This document shows, one piece after another, positions 33,694 to 43,082 of a stretch of DNA of 64,000 bases. Under the pieces are notes generated by a model. The model worked only from the letters and a program-made list of their open reading frames with translations, did not search any database and was not told the origin of the DNA. Location of the stretch: positions 562,326 to 626,325 of the forward strand of contig NZ_JADYWE010000002.1 in assembly GCF_015864955.1 (NCBI RefSeq). Reading direction: 5' to 3'. Numbering within the stretch: position 1 is the first letter of the stretch; each line of letters opens with the position of its first letter. This stretch comes from Salinibacterium sp. NK8237. GTDB lineage: Bacteria > Actinomycetota > Actinomycetes > Actinomycetales > Microbacteriaceae. A program made the translations under genes and the position numbers.

Positions 33694-33962
33694 CCCTCGC
33701 GCGTTCCTCCAGAAGTGCGCTCGATCTTCAGCATGACGAGTGCACCGACGATCAGCACAGGGCCGACGAGGCGGGCGATCTGAGTGAGAAATTCGACCCC
33801 ACTGGCAAGGCCGCTCGCGAACTGTGAGGCGAGCGGAAAACCGATCGACTGCGCTGCCCAATAAAGATTGGGGATCACGAAGTTGCCCAGAACGAATCCC
33901 ACGATGAGTAGGCCGAGCCCGGTCCAGAACGCAATCTTGGGGCGAAGTAGTTGATCGATCAT
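33690..33962 (-). CDS. Small membrane protein, two segments
   Basis: A 90-residue protein with two membrane segments (about residues 12-33 and 60-80) and a basic C-terminus (KIERTSGGTREG). The loop between them is rich in Ser and Ala. No family is recognised. It stands alone on the minus strand, convergent with the VOC gene with a 4-bp overlap and divergent from nadE. Confidence 0.6.
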   Translation of the reverse strand: MIDQLLRPKIAFWTGLGLLIVGFVLGNFVIPNLYWAAQSIGFPLASQFASGLASGVEFLTQIARLVGPVLIVGALVMLKIERTSGGTREG

Positions 33963-34074
33963 CCGTGGCTCCTGTGTTTCGTGGGCGTAACAGTTTCAGG
34001 CTAACCCGCCGAGAGTCTGCGGCGCAGCAGAAGTGAACAATCCTAATGACGTGGGGCGGGGTTAGGTTTAATGC

Positions 34075-34899
34075 ATGACTCCGTTGCAGGCGCGCATCAT
34101 CTCCGAACTGAACACCCAAGCTTCGATCGACCCTGCTGGTCAGATCCGCAGGCGTATCGAGTTTCTTAAGGAATATCTGACGGCCTCCCACGCCAAGGGA
34201 CTCGTGTTGGGCATCAGCGGCGGGCAAGATTCGTCGCTCGCCGGGCGAATCTGTCAGCTTGCCGTCACGGAACTGCGCGCGGAGGGCGCCGAGGCGCAGT
34301 TTGTGGCCGTCCGGCTGCCGCACGGGGTGCAGCACGACGAAGACGATGCGCAATTGGCGCTCGACTTTATTGAAGCCGACCGCGAAGTCACCTTCAACAT
34401 CCAGCGGGCCGTTGACGGTATCGCCGCAGAGTTCGCGGATGCGATGGGCGAGCCCATCACTGACTTCAACAAGGGCAACGTGAAAGCACGCGAGCGCATG
34501 GTGGCGCAGTATGCAATCGCCGGGCAGCTTGGCTACCTCGTGGTCGGAACCGACCATGCGGCCGAAGCCGTCACAGGATTCTTCACCAAGTTCGGAGACG
34601 GTGGTGCCGACGTGCTGCCCCTCACGGGGCTCACCAAGCGCCAGGGCAAGCAACTGCTCAAGCACCTCAACGCTCCCGAGCGTCTGTACGAAAAGGTGCC
34701 GACCGCAGACCTGCTCGACCACACACCAGGGCAAGCCGACGAAGCCAATCTCGGTGTCACCTACGAGCACATTGACGACTACCTCGAGGGCCTCGAGGTG
34801 CCGGCCGAGGCGGCTGCCGATATCGAGCAGAAGTTCCTCGACACTCGCCACAAGCGTGCGGTGCCGGTGTCGATGTACGACGAGTGGTGGACTGAATAG
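34075..34899 (+). CDS. nadE: NH3-dependent NAD(+) synthetase
   Basis: A 274-residue N-type ATP pyrophosphatase that amidates nicotinic acid adenine dinucleotide to NAD with ammonia, the last step of NAD synthesis. The P-loop reads [14 protein letters not shown] (residues about 43-56), '[23 protein letters not shown]' contains the conserved deamido-NAD and Mg contacts, and the 'KVPTADLLD' region is typical. There is no glutaminase domain, so it is the short, ammonia-using form of the E. coli/Bacillus type. No operon partner; the next gene starts 39 bp on. Confidence 0.95.
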   Translation: MTPLQARIISELNTQASIDPAGQIRRRIEFLKEYLTASHAKGLVLGISGGQDSSLAGRICQLAVTELRAEGAEAQFVAVRLPHGVQHDEDDAQLALDFIEADREVTFNIQRAVDGIAAEFADAMGEPITDFNKGNVKARERMVAQYAIAGQLGYLVVGTDHAAEAVTGFFTKFGDGGADVLPLTGLTKRQGKQLLKHLNAPERLYEKVPTADLLDHTPGQADEANLGVTYEHIDDYLEGLEVPAEAAADIEQKFLDTRHKRAVPVSMYDEWWTE

Positions 34900-34938
34900 C
34901 CGGAGCGTTTTCCGCACGCTCTAGCTACACTGGATTTC

Positions 34939-35616
34939 ATGGGGAAATCTCACGACACGGTGACGGTCGCTGGGGCTGACGCGAGCTTCGGCGTCCGAGT
35001 CGACTCCCTTGCCGTCCACATCGATGACGTGCCGCTCTTAGAATCGGTTTCGTTCGACATCCCGCCAGGCACTGCAGCGGCTATCACCGGTGCCAACGGG
35101 GCCGGGAAAACCACGTTGCTGCGAGTGCTCGCTGGCCTGATTGCGCCAACAACGGGAAGCGCGCACGTTGGTGAGCTGCCAGCGGATGAGCGGAGCCCGG
35201 CTTTTCGGCGAATGGTGGCGGGTCATATCGGCCACACCTCGTTCGCCCGCGATCTCACCCTCGACGAGCAACTGACCATGGTCGGCGTCTCGTGGGGCGC
35301 GGAGGTTCCTGCCGCTCGCGAGCGAGCCGCAGTGCTGCTCGATGACTTCGGCCTGACCCGACTGCGAACGCGTTTTGCCCACGAGCTTTCATCGGGTCAA
35401 ACACAAATGTTCTCGCTGGCGCTCGCGATCGCACGGCCCTTCGACGTGCTGCTGCTCGACGAGCCAGAGCAGCGACTCGACAAGGAACGCCGAAGCCAGG
35501 TCGCCCGCGTCCTGAGAGGTCTCGTCGCTGAGGGCACGACATTGCTCTTTGCCTCGCACAACGCGAAACTGATCGACGCTGTGAGCGACAGCACTGTTGC
35601 GTTGACACGCTCGTAA
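34939..35616 (+). CDS. ABC transporter ATP-binding protein
   Basis: A 225-residue ATPase subunit: Walker A GANGAGKTT (about 52-60), a signature reading LSSGQTQ, Walker B 'FDVLLLDEPEQRLD' and the switch His in ASHNAK. The signature and Q-loop spacing fit small exporters of the CcmA/ABC-2 type. Its stop overlaps the ATG of the membrane-protein gene (TAATG), so the pair forms one transporter. The transported substrate is unknown. Confidence 0.9.
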   Translation: MGKSHDTVTVAGADASFGVRVDSLAVHIDDVPLLESVSFDIPPGTAAAITGANGAGKTTLLRVLAGLIAPTTGSAHVGELPADERSPAFRRMVAGHIGHTSFARDLTLDEQLTMVGVSWGAEVPAARERAAVLLDDFGLTRLRTRFAHELSSGQTQMFSLALAIARPFDVLLLDEPEQRLDKERRSQVARVLRGLVAEGTTLLFASHNAKLIDAVSDSTVALTRS

Positions 35617-37130
35617 TGGCATCCGATCCGACGCTGCGGCGTCTGCAGCAACTGCGCCGCGACCGGCAGGCACAGAGTGAGAGCGAACTCACGTACGTGA
35701 TCTATGTGAGCGTGTTGCTTCTGCTCATCGTTGGCGTACCCATTATTCGGATGGCGGTGCTTGGCCTTGCCTCTCCCGACGTGATGGCCCTAGTGGCGAG
35801 CCCAACTGCGCCGGTGGTGCTCTCCGCGATCACCGGGTTGCTCTTTGCCGGGCTTGTCGTGGTCGGACGCACTCGCGGGCCAGCGCTCATGGATCCGTTC
35901 CGCAGCAACGTCGTCGCGAGCAATCATCTGCCTCGCCGTCACACACTGCGGCGTCCGTTTCTTATCTCTGCCTCACAACTCGTGGTGGCGCTCACGGCTG
36001 TCGCGCTGATTCTCGCTTCTGCGTTGACGATGGCGGGCGCAGCGACAGCGCTCTCCGTGATCGTATTTGTGGCGGCGACAGTGCTGCTCGGCATTCTCGC
36101 CTCAATTGCGTGGCTGCTGGGTCAGAGTCTGTCGACGCGCACCTCACAACGGGTTGCGGCGGCGCTCGCAGTGGCGTCATTGGGTATGGCAACGATTCCG
36201 GGTGGACTGGCCGCAACGCCGTGGGGGTGGTTTGCACTGCTCTATCCGAGTTCCGCGCTTCCGGCCTGGCCAGCGTTCGTGGCGTTGGTGGTGATGGTGA
36301 TCGTCGCTGCGTTCGCTATCCCGCGACTCTTGGACAGCATCCGCGGTGCTGAATTGAGAGCTCAGGCGCAGCGCTGGAGCAGCGCCGCCACGTTCAGTGC
36401 GACAGCCGATCTTGCGGGAGCATTCGCAGAGTTTCGGAGTCTTCCGACCGTGGGTCGTCGTTGGAGAGCAGTGAGAAATGCACCGGTGCCGGTCGTGATG
36501 TTCGTCCGCGACCTCGTTGGCTCGTTGCGTTCACCCGAACGCGCGATCGTGGCCGCACTGTCGTTGCTCGCCGCAGGGGTCTTGCTTGCGAGCACAAGCG
36601 CCGTGCCCGCAACGGTTGCGTGGGTACCGGCCCTACTCGGCGGAATCATTGCGTTTCTCGCGCTCGGCGTGTGGAGCGATGGCTTTCGCCACGCCTCCGA
36701 TACCGCTGTCGCAGTGCCGGTTTACGGGTTCGGCGTAGCGAACGAGTTCGCACTGCACGCGGTGCTGCCGGCGGTGGGGGTCATCGTTTTCGTGGGTTCG
36801 GGAGCTCTGGCCGCTAGCGCTACCGGTGCGTCGCTCCTGAGCGTTGCTCTGGCGGTCGTATTCGCGCTATTTGTCATCACCGTTCGAATGATGCATGCCA
36901 CGAAGGGACAGATGCCGATCGAACTCCTCGCACCTATCCCTACCGCGGCAGGAGACCTTTCTGGCGTGCTGATCGTGCTCTGGCAGGCTGACGCGGTGCT
37001 GCTCGTCAGCGTCGCGAGCATCGTGTTGGCCTCAAGTTGGCTCAGCGCACCGCTGCTCTTCGCAATGCTTCCGATTGCCAGCACAATCGTGCTCTGGCTG
37101 GCGAGTCGAAACATCGCTGCTGCTCGCTGA
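35616..37130 (+). CDS. DUF6297-type membrane permease of the ABC exporter
   Basis: A 504-residue membrane protein with roughly 10-12 hydrophobic segments, beginning with a basic cytoplasmic N-terminus (RRLQQLRRDRQ). It matches the actinobacterial DUF6297 family that pairs with small ABC ATPases. A longer cytoplasmic loop lies around residues 240-300 ('IRGAELRAQAQRW', 'FRSLPTVGRRWRAV'). It presumably forms the channel for the ATPase encoded just upstream, with which it shares one base. It is convergent with oligopeptidase B. Confidence 0.75.
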   Translation: MASDPTLRRLQQLRRDRQAQSESELTYVIYVSVLLLLIVGVPIIRMAVLGLASPDVMALVASPTAPVVLSAITGLLFAGLVVVGRTRGPALMDPFRSNVVASNHLPRRHTLRRPFLISASQLVVALTAVALILASALTMAGAATALSVIVFVAATVLLGILASIAWLLGQSLSTRTSQRVAAALAVASLGMATIPGGLAATPWGWFALLYPSSALPAWPAFVALVVMVIVAAFAIPRLLDSIRGAELRAQAQRWSSAATFSATADLAGAFAEFRSLPTVGRRWRAVRNAPVPVVMFVRDLVGSLRSPERAIVAALSLLAAGVLLASTSAVPATVAWVPALLGGIIAFLALGVWSDGFRHASDTAVAVPVYGFGVANEFALHAVLPAVGVIVFVGSGALAASATGASLLSVALAVVFALFVITVRMMHATKGQMPIELLAPIPTAAGDLSGVLIVLWQADAVLLVSVASIVLASSWLSAPLLFAMLPIASTIVLWLASRNIAAAR

Positions 37131-37146
37131 CGAGGAGACTTCCCGA

Positions 37147-39348
37147 TCAGCGCGCTGACGGGCGCGTCACATCCACCATCCAGGCGTAGTTGAAGGCTCT
37201 TTCGCGCCAGGCGTCGTAGCGACCGGAGACGCCGCCGTGGCCCGCGGCCATCTCGGTCTTGAGTAGAGCATCCGCTCCCACTTCACGCAGTCGGGCAACC
37301 CATTTGGCGGGCTCGACGTAAAGCACGCGGGTGTCGTTGAGGGAGGTCACCGCGAGGATGCGCGGGTAGTGGGTGTCGTGCACGTTCTCGATGGGGGAGT
37401 ACGACTTCATGTAGTAGTAGACCTCCTCGTTGTGCAGGGGGTCGCCCCATTCATCCCACTCGATGACCGTCAGCGGCAGCGAGGGGTCAAGGATCGACGT
37501 GAGCGGGTCAACGAACGGGACGACCGCGAGGATGCCCGAGAACAGTTGCGGGGCAAGGTTCGCGACGGCTCCCATGAGCAGGCCGCCGGCGCTTCCGCCC
37601 TCCGCAACGAGGCGATCGCTTGAGGTGACATCGGTGTCGATGAGGTGATGGGCGCACGCGACAAAGTCGGTGAACGTGTTGCGCTTGTGCAGCTTCTTGC
37701 CGCCCTCGTACCAAGTGCGGCCCAGTTCGCCACCGCCGCGCACGTGGGCGACAGCGAACACCATGCCGCGGTCGAGCAGGCTCAGGCGGGCAGCGGTGAA
37801 GCTCGGGTCAATGCTGATCTCGTACGAGCCGTAGCCGTAGAGCACGGTCGGTGCCGGGGTTCCGGGCACCACGAGGTCGTTGCGGTACACGAGCGAGATC
37901 GGCACGCGCGTTCCGTCGGAGGCAGTGGCCCACTCGCGACGCTGGGTGTAGAGCGCTGGATCAAAGCGGCCGAGCACCGGCTGCTGTTTGCGCACGACCA
38001 GCTCATTGTCATCCACGAGGTAGTCGTAGACGATCGTCGGGGTCACGAAACTGCCATAGCTGAGACGGATGCTCGGCTGATTCCATTCGGGGTTGGAGCT
38101 GAGGCCCACGGTGAAGAGTTCGTCGTCGAACTTCAGTTCATGCGGAATATCTTCGTAGCGCCCGCCATGCTTCGGAACGATCGCAATCGCCACGCGCGTG
38201 AGACCCTCGCGGCGGTACTCGATGGCCACGAAATCCTTGAAGGCATCCACGCCCTCGAGGCGCACGGCTTCATTGTGGGGGAGGATCACGCGGCGCTCGC
38301 CGAGGGGATCCGCCGCCGCAACGCTCACGAGCTCGAAGTTGATCGCATCCTTGTTGTGCACAATCAGTAGACGATCCTGCGTGCCAACCACCACATGCTC
38401 AACGTCGTATTCGACACCCACTTCGCGCGGCCAGACAACCTCGAACTCACCGGTCGGGTCGCTCGTGTCGAGCAGTCGCGTCTCACTCGTCAGGCGCGAA
38501 CCCGCTTCGATCGCCAAAAACTTGCCACTGCGTGAGCGACCTACGCCGACCCAGAAACTCTCGTCGGGCTCATGAAACACCTGCACCGCGGATGCCGCGG
38601 CAGTGCCCAGTTCGTAGCGCCAGACCGTATCGGGGCGCCACGCATCATCAACCGTCGTGTAGAAGACGTACTTGCCTGTGGCGTCCAGAAGCGCGCCGCC
38701 CGCGGTGCCCGGAATCTCGTCAGGAAGGTCATCGGCGGAGCTGAAGCGGATGACGGCGGTCGCGTCGGCGGGACCGCTCGTGTCGGTGCCCTCCGCAGCG
38801 GCGTCACCGAGCTGGCGCACGCGCAACGTGTACCGCTCGTCGCCCTCGATGTCGACTCCATAAAGCAACAGGGTTCCGTCGTCGCTGAGCGAGAACGAGC
38901 CCAGGCTGAAGAATTCGTGACCCTCAGCTTCGACGTTGTCGTCGAGAAGGATCTGCTCGCCGGGGAGCGTGGTGGGAGCGGCGGCGTCACCGGCCGCAGG
39001 CTCGCCAATCGTCGGCGGAGTCCAGTCGTCATCGCTTGCGATCGGTGCGCGGCAGTGGATCGCGTACTGCTTGCCCTCCTCGGTGCGACTGAAATACCAC
39101 CACTGGCCGCGACGAACCGGAACACTCAGATCGGTCTCCTGCGTGCGGGCCTTGATCTCTTCAAAGATCTGCTCTTGCAACACGCTGAGGTGACTCGTGC
39201 GCGCCGCGGTGAAAGCATTCTCGGCATGGAGATGCGCGAGGGTGTCGGGGCTCTCTTTGTCGCGCATCCACTCGTAATTGTCGACGTAGTGGTCGCCATG
39301 CTGGATGCGTTCGGTAGGAACCTTTGCGGCTTCAGGTGGGGTGAACAT
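37147..39348 (-). CDS. ptrB: Oligopeptidase B (S9 prolyl-oligopeptidase family)
   Basis: A 733-residue serine peptidase cleaving short peptides after Arg or Lys in the cytoplasm. An N-terminal beta-propeller (about 70-430) is followed by the alpha/beta-hydrolase domain. 'YGYGSYEISIDPSF' (near residue 515), 'HVRGGGELGRTWYEGGK' and the nucleophile motif EGGSAGG are visible, then 'TSLNDTRVLYVEPAKW' with the acid residue and 'AAGHGGVSGR' with the catalytic His. The acidic pair typical of oligopeptidase B specificity sites lies in 'VEWDEWG'-like sequence ('VIEWDEWGDP'). No signal peptide is present. Single gene. Confidence 0.92.
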   Translation of the reverse strand: MFTPPEAAKVPTERIQHGDHYVDNYEWMRDKESPDTLAHLHAENAFTAARTSHLSVLQEQIFEEIKARTQETDLSVPVRRGQWWYFSRTEEGKQYAIHCRAPIASDDDWTPPTIGEPAAGDAAAPTTLPGEQILLDDNVEAEGHEFFSLGSFSLSDDGTLLLYGVDIEGDERYTLRVRQLGDAAAEGTDTSGPADATAVIRFSSADDLPDEIPGTAGGALLDATGKYVFYTTVDDAWRPDTVWRYELGTAAASAVQVFHEPDESFWVGVGRSRSGKFLAIEAGSRLTSETRLLDTSDPTGEFEVVWPREVGVEYDVEHVVVGTQDRLLIVHNKDAINFELVSVAAADPLGERRVILPHNEAVRLEGVDAFKDFVAIEYRREGLTRVAIAIVPKHGGRYEDIPHELKFDDELFTVGLSSNPEWNQPSIRLSYGSFVTPTIVYDYLVDDNELVVRKQQPVLGRFDPALYTQRREWATASDGTRVPISLVYRNDLVVPGTPAPTVLYGYGSYEISIDPSFTAARLSLLDRGMVFAVAHVRGGGELGRTWYEGGKKLHKRNTFTDFVACAHHLIDTDVTSSDRLVAEGGSAGGLLMGAVANLAPQLFSGILAVVPFVDPLTSILDPSLPLTVIEWDEWGDPLHNEEVYYYMKSYSPIENVHDTHYPRILAVTSLNDTRVLYVEPAKWVARLREVGADALLKTEMAAGHGGVSGRYDAWRERAFNYAWMVDVTRPSAR

Positions 39349-39415
39349 GCCTTCAGCGTATGCCCGATTTCTGCGAAGCGGGCATGCCAGCGAAGTGAAA
39401 CCGGTCGGAAAACTG

Positions 39416-40159
39416 CTACTCGAGGAACCCGCGCAGCAGCAGAGCCGTTCCGGCCAGGTGCTCGCTCATGGCCTGCGCCGCGGCATCCGGACGCCCAGTG
39501 AGGATGGCGATCGCAATCTGCTCGTGTTGAGTATTCGAGTGCGCGATGTTGGGCCCGAGCGAGGGGATGCTGTCGAGCAACTCGTTCACGCGCATCCGCA
39601 CATCGGCGATGAGCGGAGTGAGAGATGCCGAACCCGCGAGTTCGCCTACCATGAGGTGAAAGCGCGAATCTAGGCGTCGGTATTCTTCATCGCTCGCGGC
39701 GTTGGCGTTGCTGAGACTCTCCCAGAGAAGTTCTCGCTCGGAGGGAGTAAGGGCGCGGCCTGCAGCAGCGCGCGCACCACCGACCTCGAGGATCTCCCGC
39801 AGCGTGAGAGTGTCTTCGATGACTTCGGGAGTGAGCTGGCGGGCAGCCGCAACCGGGTCGCCCGAGGCGGTTCCAGGAGTGTGCGTGGGGAGAGTTTCGC
39901 TGACGAAGGTGCCACCATAGCGACCGCGACGAGACACCAAATAGCCAGCGTCACTCAGCGAAGCGATAGCATCCCGAACCGTATCGCGACTGACGGAGAG
40001 CATCGTGGCGAGCTCTCGTTCGGCAGGCAATCGCTCTCCGGGAGCGACTAAGCCGAGGCGCACTGTCTGGAGGAGGCGCTGAACGGTCTCCTCGAAGGAG
40101 TTGCCGCCGCGCACCGGGCGCAGCAGCAACTCTCCGTGGAGACCGGTCGGCTCATCCAT
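39416..40159 (-). CDS. GntR/FadR-type (FCD domain) regulator
   Basis: A 247-residue regulator. The winged helix-turn-helix occupies about residues 20-85 ('GERLPAERELATMLSVSRDTVRDAI' split over two helices, then the YLVSRRGRYGGTFV wing). The all-helical FCD effector domain follows, with metal-ligand-type residues (DSRFHLMVGE, HSNTQHEQI, MSEHLAG). It is the last gene of the gamma-glutamyl operon and overlaps the SDR gene by one base (TAATG), so it very probably senses a pathway intermediate and controls the operon. A dyad at 44462-44483 upstream of the first gene is a candidate operator. Confidence 0.88.
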   Translation of the reverse strand: MDEPTGLHGELLLRPVRGGNSFEETVQRLLQTVRLGLVAPGERLPAERELATMLSVSRDTVRDAIASLSDAGYLVSRRGRYGGTFVSETLPTHTPGTASGDPVAAARQLTPEVIEDTLTLREILEVGGARAAAGRALTPSERELLWESLSNANAASDEEYRRLDSRFHLMVGELAGSASLTPLIADVRMRVNELLDSIPSLGPNIAHSNTQHEQIAIAILTGRPDAAAQAMSEHLAGTALLLRGFLE

Positions 40160-40947
40160 TACAGCGGTGTTGTGTAGGCGGAGCTGATTCCGCCATCGAC
40201 GATGAATGTCGACGCGGTGATGAATGACGAGTCATCGCTGGCGAGGAATGCAACGGCGGCAGCGAGTTCGTCAGCTTCAGCGAAGCGTCCCATGGGGATG
40301 TGGACGAGGCGGCGAGCGGCACGTTCAGGATCCTTCGCAAATAGCTCTTGGAGGAGGGGAGTGCTCGTGGGGCCGGGGCAGAGTGCATTGACTCTAATTC
40401 CCTCCCGGGCGAACTGCACGCCCAACTCACGGCTCATCGCCAGCACGCCACCCTTAGATGCCGTGTATGAAATCTGGCTGGTCGCCGATCCCATGATAGC
40501 GACGAAGGATGCCGTGTTAATGATCGAGCCCTTGCCCTGGGCGACCATGTGGCGAAGCGCGGCGCGGCAGCAGAGGTAAACCGACTTGAGGTTGACGTCT
40601 TGCACTTTCTCCCACGCGGGCAATTCGGTGGTGACGATCGAGTCGTCCTCGGGCGGTGAGATTCCAGCGTTGTTGAAGGCGATGTCGACTGACCCGTAGG
40701 TGCTCGCGGTGGTGTCGAAGAGCTCATTGACTTGGGCTTCATTCGTCACATTGACCTTGATGAAATGGCCGCCCACGAGCTCAGCGGCAGCGAGCCCCGT
40801 TGTCTCATCCATGTCACCGATGATGACAGTCGCACCTTCGGCGGCGAAACGACGTGCGGTAGCAAGACCGATACCGCTCGCTCCGCCGGTGATGACGGCG
40901 ACCTTGCCAGCGAGGCGCTGTGTGAGGTCAATAGGGGTGATGCTCAT
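40159..40947 (-). CDS. Short-chain dehydrogenase of the gamma-glutamyl operon
   Basis: A 262-residue classical SDR. It has TGGASGIG (residues about 20-27), an Asp after beta-2 ('IIGDMDE') indicating NAD rather than NADP, NNAG, a catalytic Ser in INTASFV, YTASK (Tyr-x-x-x-Lys) and a C-terminal 'ITASTFIVDGGISSAY' ending. It lies 33 bp after the aldehyde dehydrogenase and overlaps the regulator. Because the operon has no amine oxidase or aminotransferase, this enzyme is the natural candidate for oxidising the alcohol group of a gamma-glutamyl amino alcohol to the aldehyde. That step is inference. Confidence 0.87.
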   Translation of the reverse strand: MSITPIDLTQRLAGKVAVITGGASGIGLATARRFAAEGATVIIGDMDETTGLAAAELVGGHFIKVNVTNEAQVNELFDTTASTYGSVDIAFNNAGISPPEDDSIVTTELPAWEKVQDVNLKSVYLCCRAALRHMVAQGKGSIINTASFVAIMGSATSQISYTASKGGVLAMSRELGVQFAREGIRVNALCPGPTSTPLLQELFAKDPERAARRLVHIPMGRFAEADELAAAVAFLASDDSSFITASTFIVDGGISSAYTTPL

Positions 40948-40980
40948 TCGGTGCTCCTTGAATAGGAAGGGGTGAATTTG

Positions 40981-42342
40981 TCAGTCGACGGCGATGAAAA
41001 CATTTTTGGTTTCGGTGAAGTTCAGTGGCGCATCGGGGCCGAGCTCGCGACCGAGACCGGACTGCTTGAATCCGCCGAAAGGGGTCGAGTACCGCACGGA
41101 GGAGTGCGAGTTGACTGACAGGTTGCCGGCTTCCACGCCGCGAGAAACGCGGATGGCGCGGCTGACATCGCGCGTCCAGATGGAGCCAGAGAGCCCGTAC
41201 TCAGAATCGTTGGCCAACTGCATCGCATCGGACTCGTCATCGAACGGAAGCACCGTTACTACCGGCCCGAAAATCTCGTCGGTCACGCAACGGTCGCTGC
41301 GTGACTCTGGAGTCAGCACGGTAGGCGCGAACCAGAAGCCTGGGCCGTCTGGCGCGCTGCCGCGGAACGCGACTGGCGCATCCGCTGGAACGTAAGACTG
41401 CACCGAAGCCAAGTGCTTGGCGGAGACCAGCGGGCCCATTTCGGTCGCTTCGTCATGGGGGTCACCAACGCGCACACCAGCAACGGCAGGCTCGAGAAGT
41501 TCCATGAAGCGGTCGTAGGCGCTGCGTTCGACGAGGATGCGGCTGCGGGCGCAGCAATCCTGGCCCGCGTTTTCGAAGACTCCGTAGGGTGCCGCAGCGG
41601 CCGCCTTTTCTAGGTCGGCATCCGCGAACACGATGTTGGCACTCTTGCCGCCGAGCTCGAGCGTGACGCGCTTCACTTGGTCAGCGCAGCCGGCCATGAT
41701 CTGCTTGCCAACGGCGGTCGACCCGGTGAAGACAACTTTGCGCACCGTGGGGTTGGTCACGAAGCGCTCGCCGACGACGGAACCCTTGCCGGGGAGTACC
41801 TGGAACAGTCCTTCGGGCAGGCCAGCTTCAAGAGCGAGTTCACCGAGGCGGATGCTCGTGAGTGGCGTCCACTCGGCAGGCTTAAGCACCACGGCATTGC
41901 CGGCCGCGAGGGCCGGAGCGAATCCCCACGCCGCGATCGTCATCGGAAAGTTCCATGGCGTAATCACGCCAACAACGCCGAGCGGCTCGTGAAAGGTGAG
42001 GTTGATACCGCCAGCTACGGGAATCTGCTGGCCGAACATCCGCTCGGGGGCCGCAGCGTAATAGTTGAGAACGTCGCGCACGTGGCCGGCTTCCCACCGA
42101 GCCTGCGAGATCGGATGCCCGGAGTTGCTGACCTCCATCGCGGCAAGATTCTCGAGGTCGCCGTCGACGGTCGCGGCGAAGCGACGCAGCATGAGGGCCT
42201 TGTCGGCGGGGGAGACGCGCGCCCACGCCTTCTGGGCGACGGCGGCGCTAGCGATTGCCGCATCCGTCGCTTCGATATCGAGGAGTTCGACCGAACCTAT
42301 CTCGGCCTCAGTTGCGGGGTTGATGACGGTGTAAGTGCTCAC
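40981..42342 (-). CDS. Aldehyde dehydrogenase of the gamma-glutamyl operon
   Basis: A 453-residue NAD(P)-dependent aldehyde dehydrogenase. It has 'ITPWNFPMTIAAW' (about 130), KPAEWTPL, the 'FTGSTAVGKQI' cofactor loop, LELGGKSAN with the general-base Glu, and GQDCCARSR with the catalytic Cys. The end (TPFGGFKQSGLGRELG) is typical of betaine/gamma-aminobutyraldehyde-type enzymes. GTG 42342 overlaps the upstream hydrolase stop (GTGA) and gives the family length; the frame extends 28 codons further upstream into the hydrolase. It is expected to oxidise a gamma-glutamyl-aldehyde to the acid, as PuuC does. Confidence 0.9.
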   Translation of the reverse strand: MSTYTVINPATEAEIGSVELLDIEATDAAIASAAVAQKAWARVSPADKALMLRRFAATVDGDLENLAAMEVSNSGHPISQARWEAGHVRDVLNYYAAAPERMFGQQIPVAGGINLTFHEPLGVVGVITPWNFPMTIAAWGFAPALAAGNAVVLKPAEWTPLTSIRLGELALEAGLPEGLFQVLPGKGSVVGERFVTNPTVRKVVFTGSTAVGKQIMAGCADQVKRVTLELGGKSANIVFADADLEKAAAAAPYGVFENAGQDCCARSRILVERSAYDRFMELLEPAVAGVRVGDPHDEATEMGPLVSAKHLASVQSYVPADAPVAFRGSAPDGPGFWFAPTVLTPESRSDRCVTDEIFGPVVTVLPFDDESDAMQLANDSEYGLSGSIWTRDVSRAIRVSRGVEAGNLSVNSHSSVRYSTPFGGFKQSGLGRELGPDAPLNFTETKNVFIAVD

Positions 42343-43082
42343 GCGAGAGCCTTTCGGTAGTGGCGGGCCGCTTCGACGAGACCCTCGAACAGTCGGATGT
42401 CTTCTGGCGCTGCCTCGGGATGCCATTGCACGGCAACCACGAAGGTCGCCGACGGCAGTTCGACAGCTTCAATAACGTCGTCGCTCGTGCGCGCCGTGAC
42501 GACGAGTCCGTCGGCGAGGCGATCGATTGCTTGGTGGTGGTAGAGGGGCACGACGAGGGGGTCGGTTTGCCCGCCGAGCACCTGATCGATCTGCGAATCG
42601 GCTTCGATGGCGACGGGAAGGTGGCTGAAGTTGCCGCCACCTAGTTGATAGTTTCCGTGGCCGACGACTTCAGGAAGGTGCTGGTGAAGGGTGCCACCGA
42701 GAGCAACATTGAGCACTTGAGCACCCCGACAAATGCCGAGGAATGGCAGGTCGGCGTCGAGTGCTTGGCGCATGAGCTCGTCTTCCCACGCATCACGATC
42801 GAGTCGAGGTTCGTCGGTTGTCGGGTGGGGTTCTTGGCCATAGCGCGCTGGGTCGAAGTCTTTGCCCCCGGTGATGATGAGGCCGTCGAGCCCCTGAAGC
42901 ACCCGGCGGGCGATTTCTGGGCTTACCGGCTGCGGCGGAAGAAGCACCGCGATACCGCCAGCGCGAGTGACAGCCTCGAAGTAGGCCTTCGGCAAAAACG
43001 CTGCCGGAACATCCCACACGCCCGTTTGCGCTTGTTCGAGGTAGGTGGTCAGGCCGATAAGGGGCCGATCAGAGTCGCTCAA
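42339..43082 (-). CDS. Gamma-glutamyl-amide hydrolase (PuuD-type class I glutamine amidotransferase fold)
   Basis: A 247-residue stand-alone class I glutaminase-fold enzyme. The nucleophile elbow is GICRGAQ (C118), and the His-Glu of the triad is in QWHPE (H221, E223). 'ITGGKDFDP' near residue 70 and 'YHHQAID' near 181 are the marks of the peptidase C26 / PuuD group, which release glutamate from gamma-glutamyl-aminobutyrate and related products. It overlaps both neighbours: 14 bp with the ligase gene and 4 bp with the dehydrogenase gene. In this operon it should complete the cycle by returning glutamate. Confidence 0.9.
   Translation of the reverse strand: MSDSDRPLIGLTTYLEQAQTGVWDVPAAFLPKAYFEAVTRAGGIAVLLPPQPVSPEIARRVLQGLDGLIITGGKDFDPARYGQEPHPTTDEPRLDRDAWEDELMRQALDADLPFLGICRGAQVLNVALGGTLHQHLPEVVGHGNYQLGGGNFSHLPVAIEADSQIDQVLGGQTDPLVVPLYHHQAIDRLADGLVVTARTSDDVIEAVELPSATFVVAVQWHPEAAPEDIRLFEGLVEAARHYRKALA

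Noticed and set aside
33457..34917. A 486-codon open frame antisense to nadE and the VOC gene
   Set aside because: It covers three well-supported genes on both strands; its composition (Arg/Val/His-rich, no motif) is that of a shadow.
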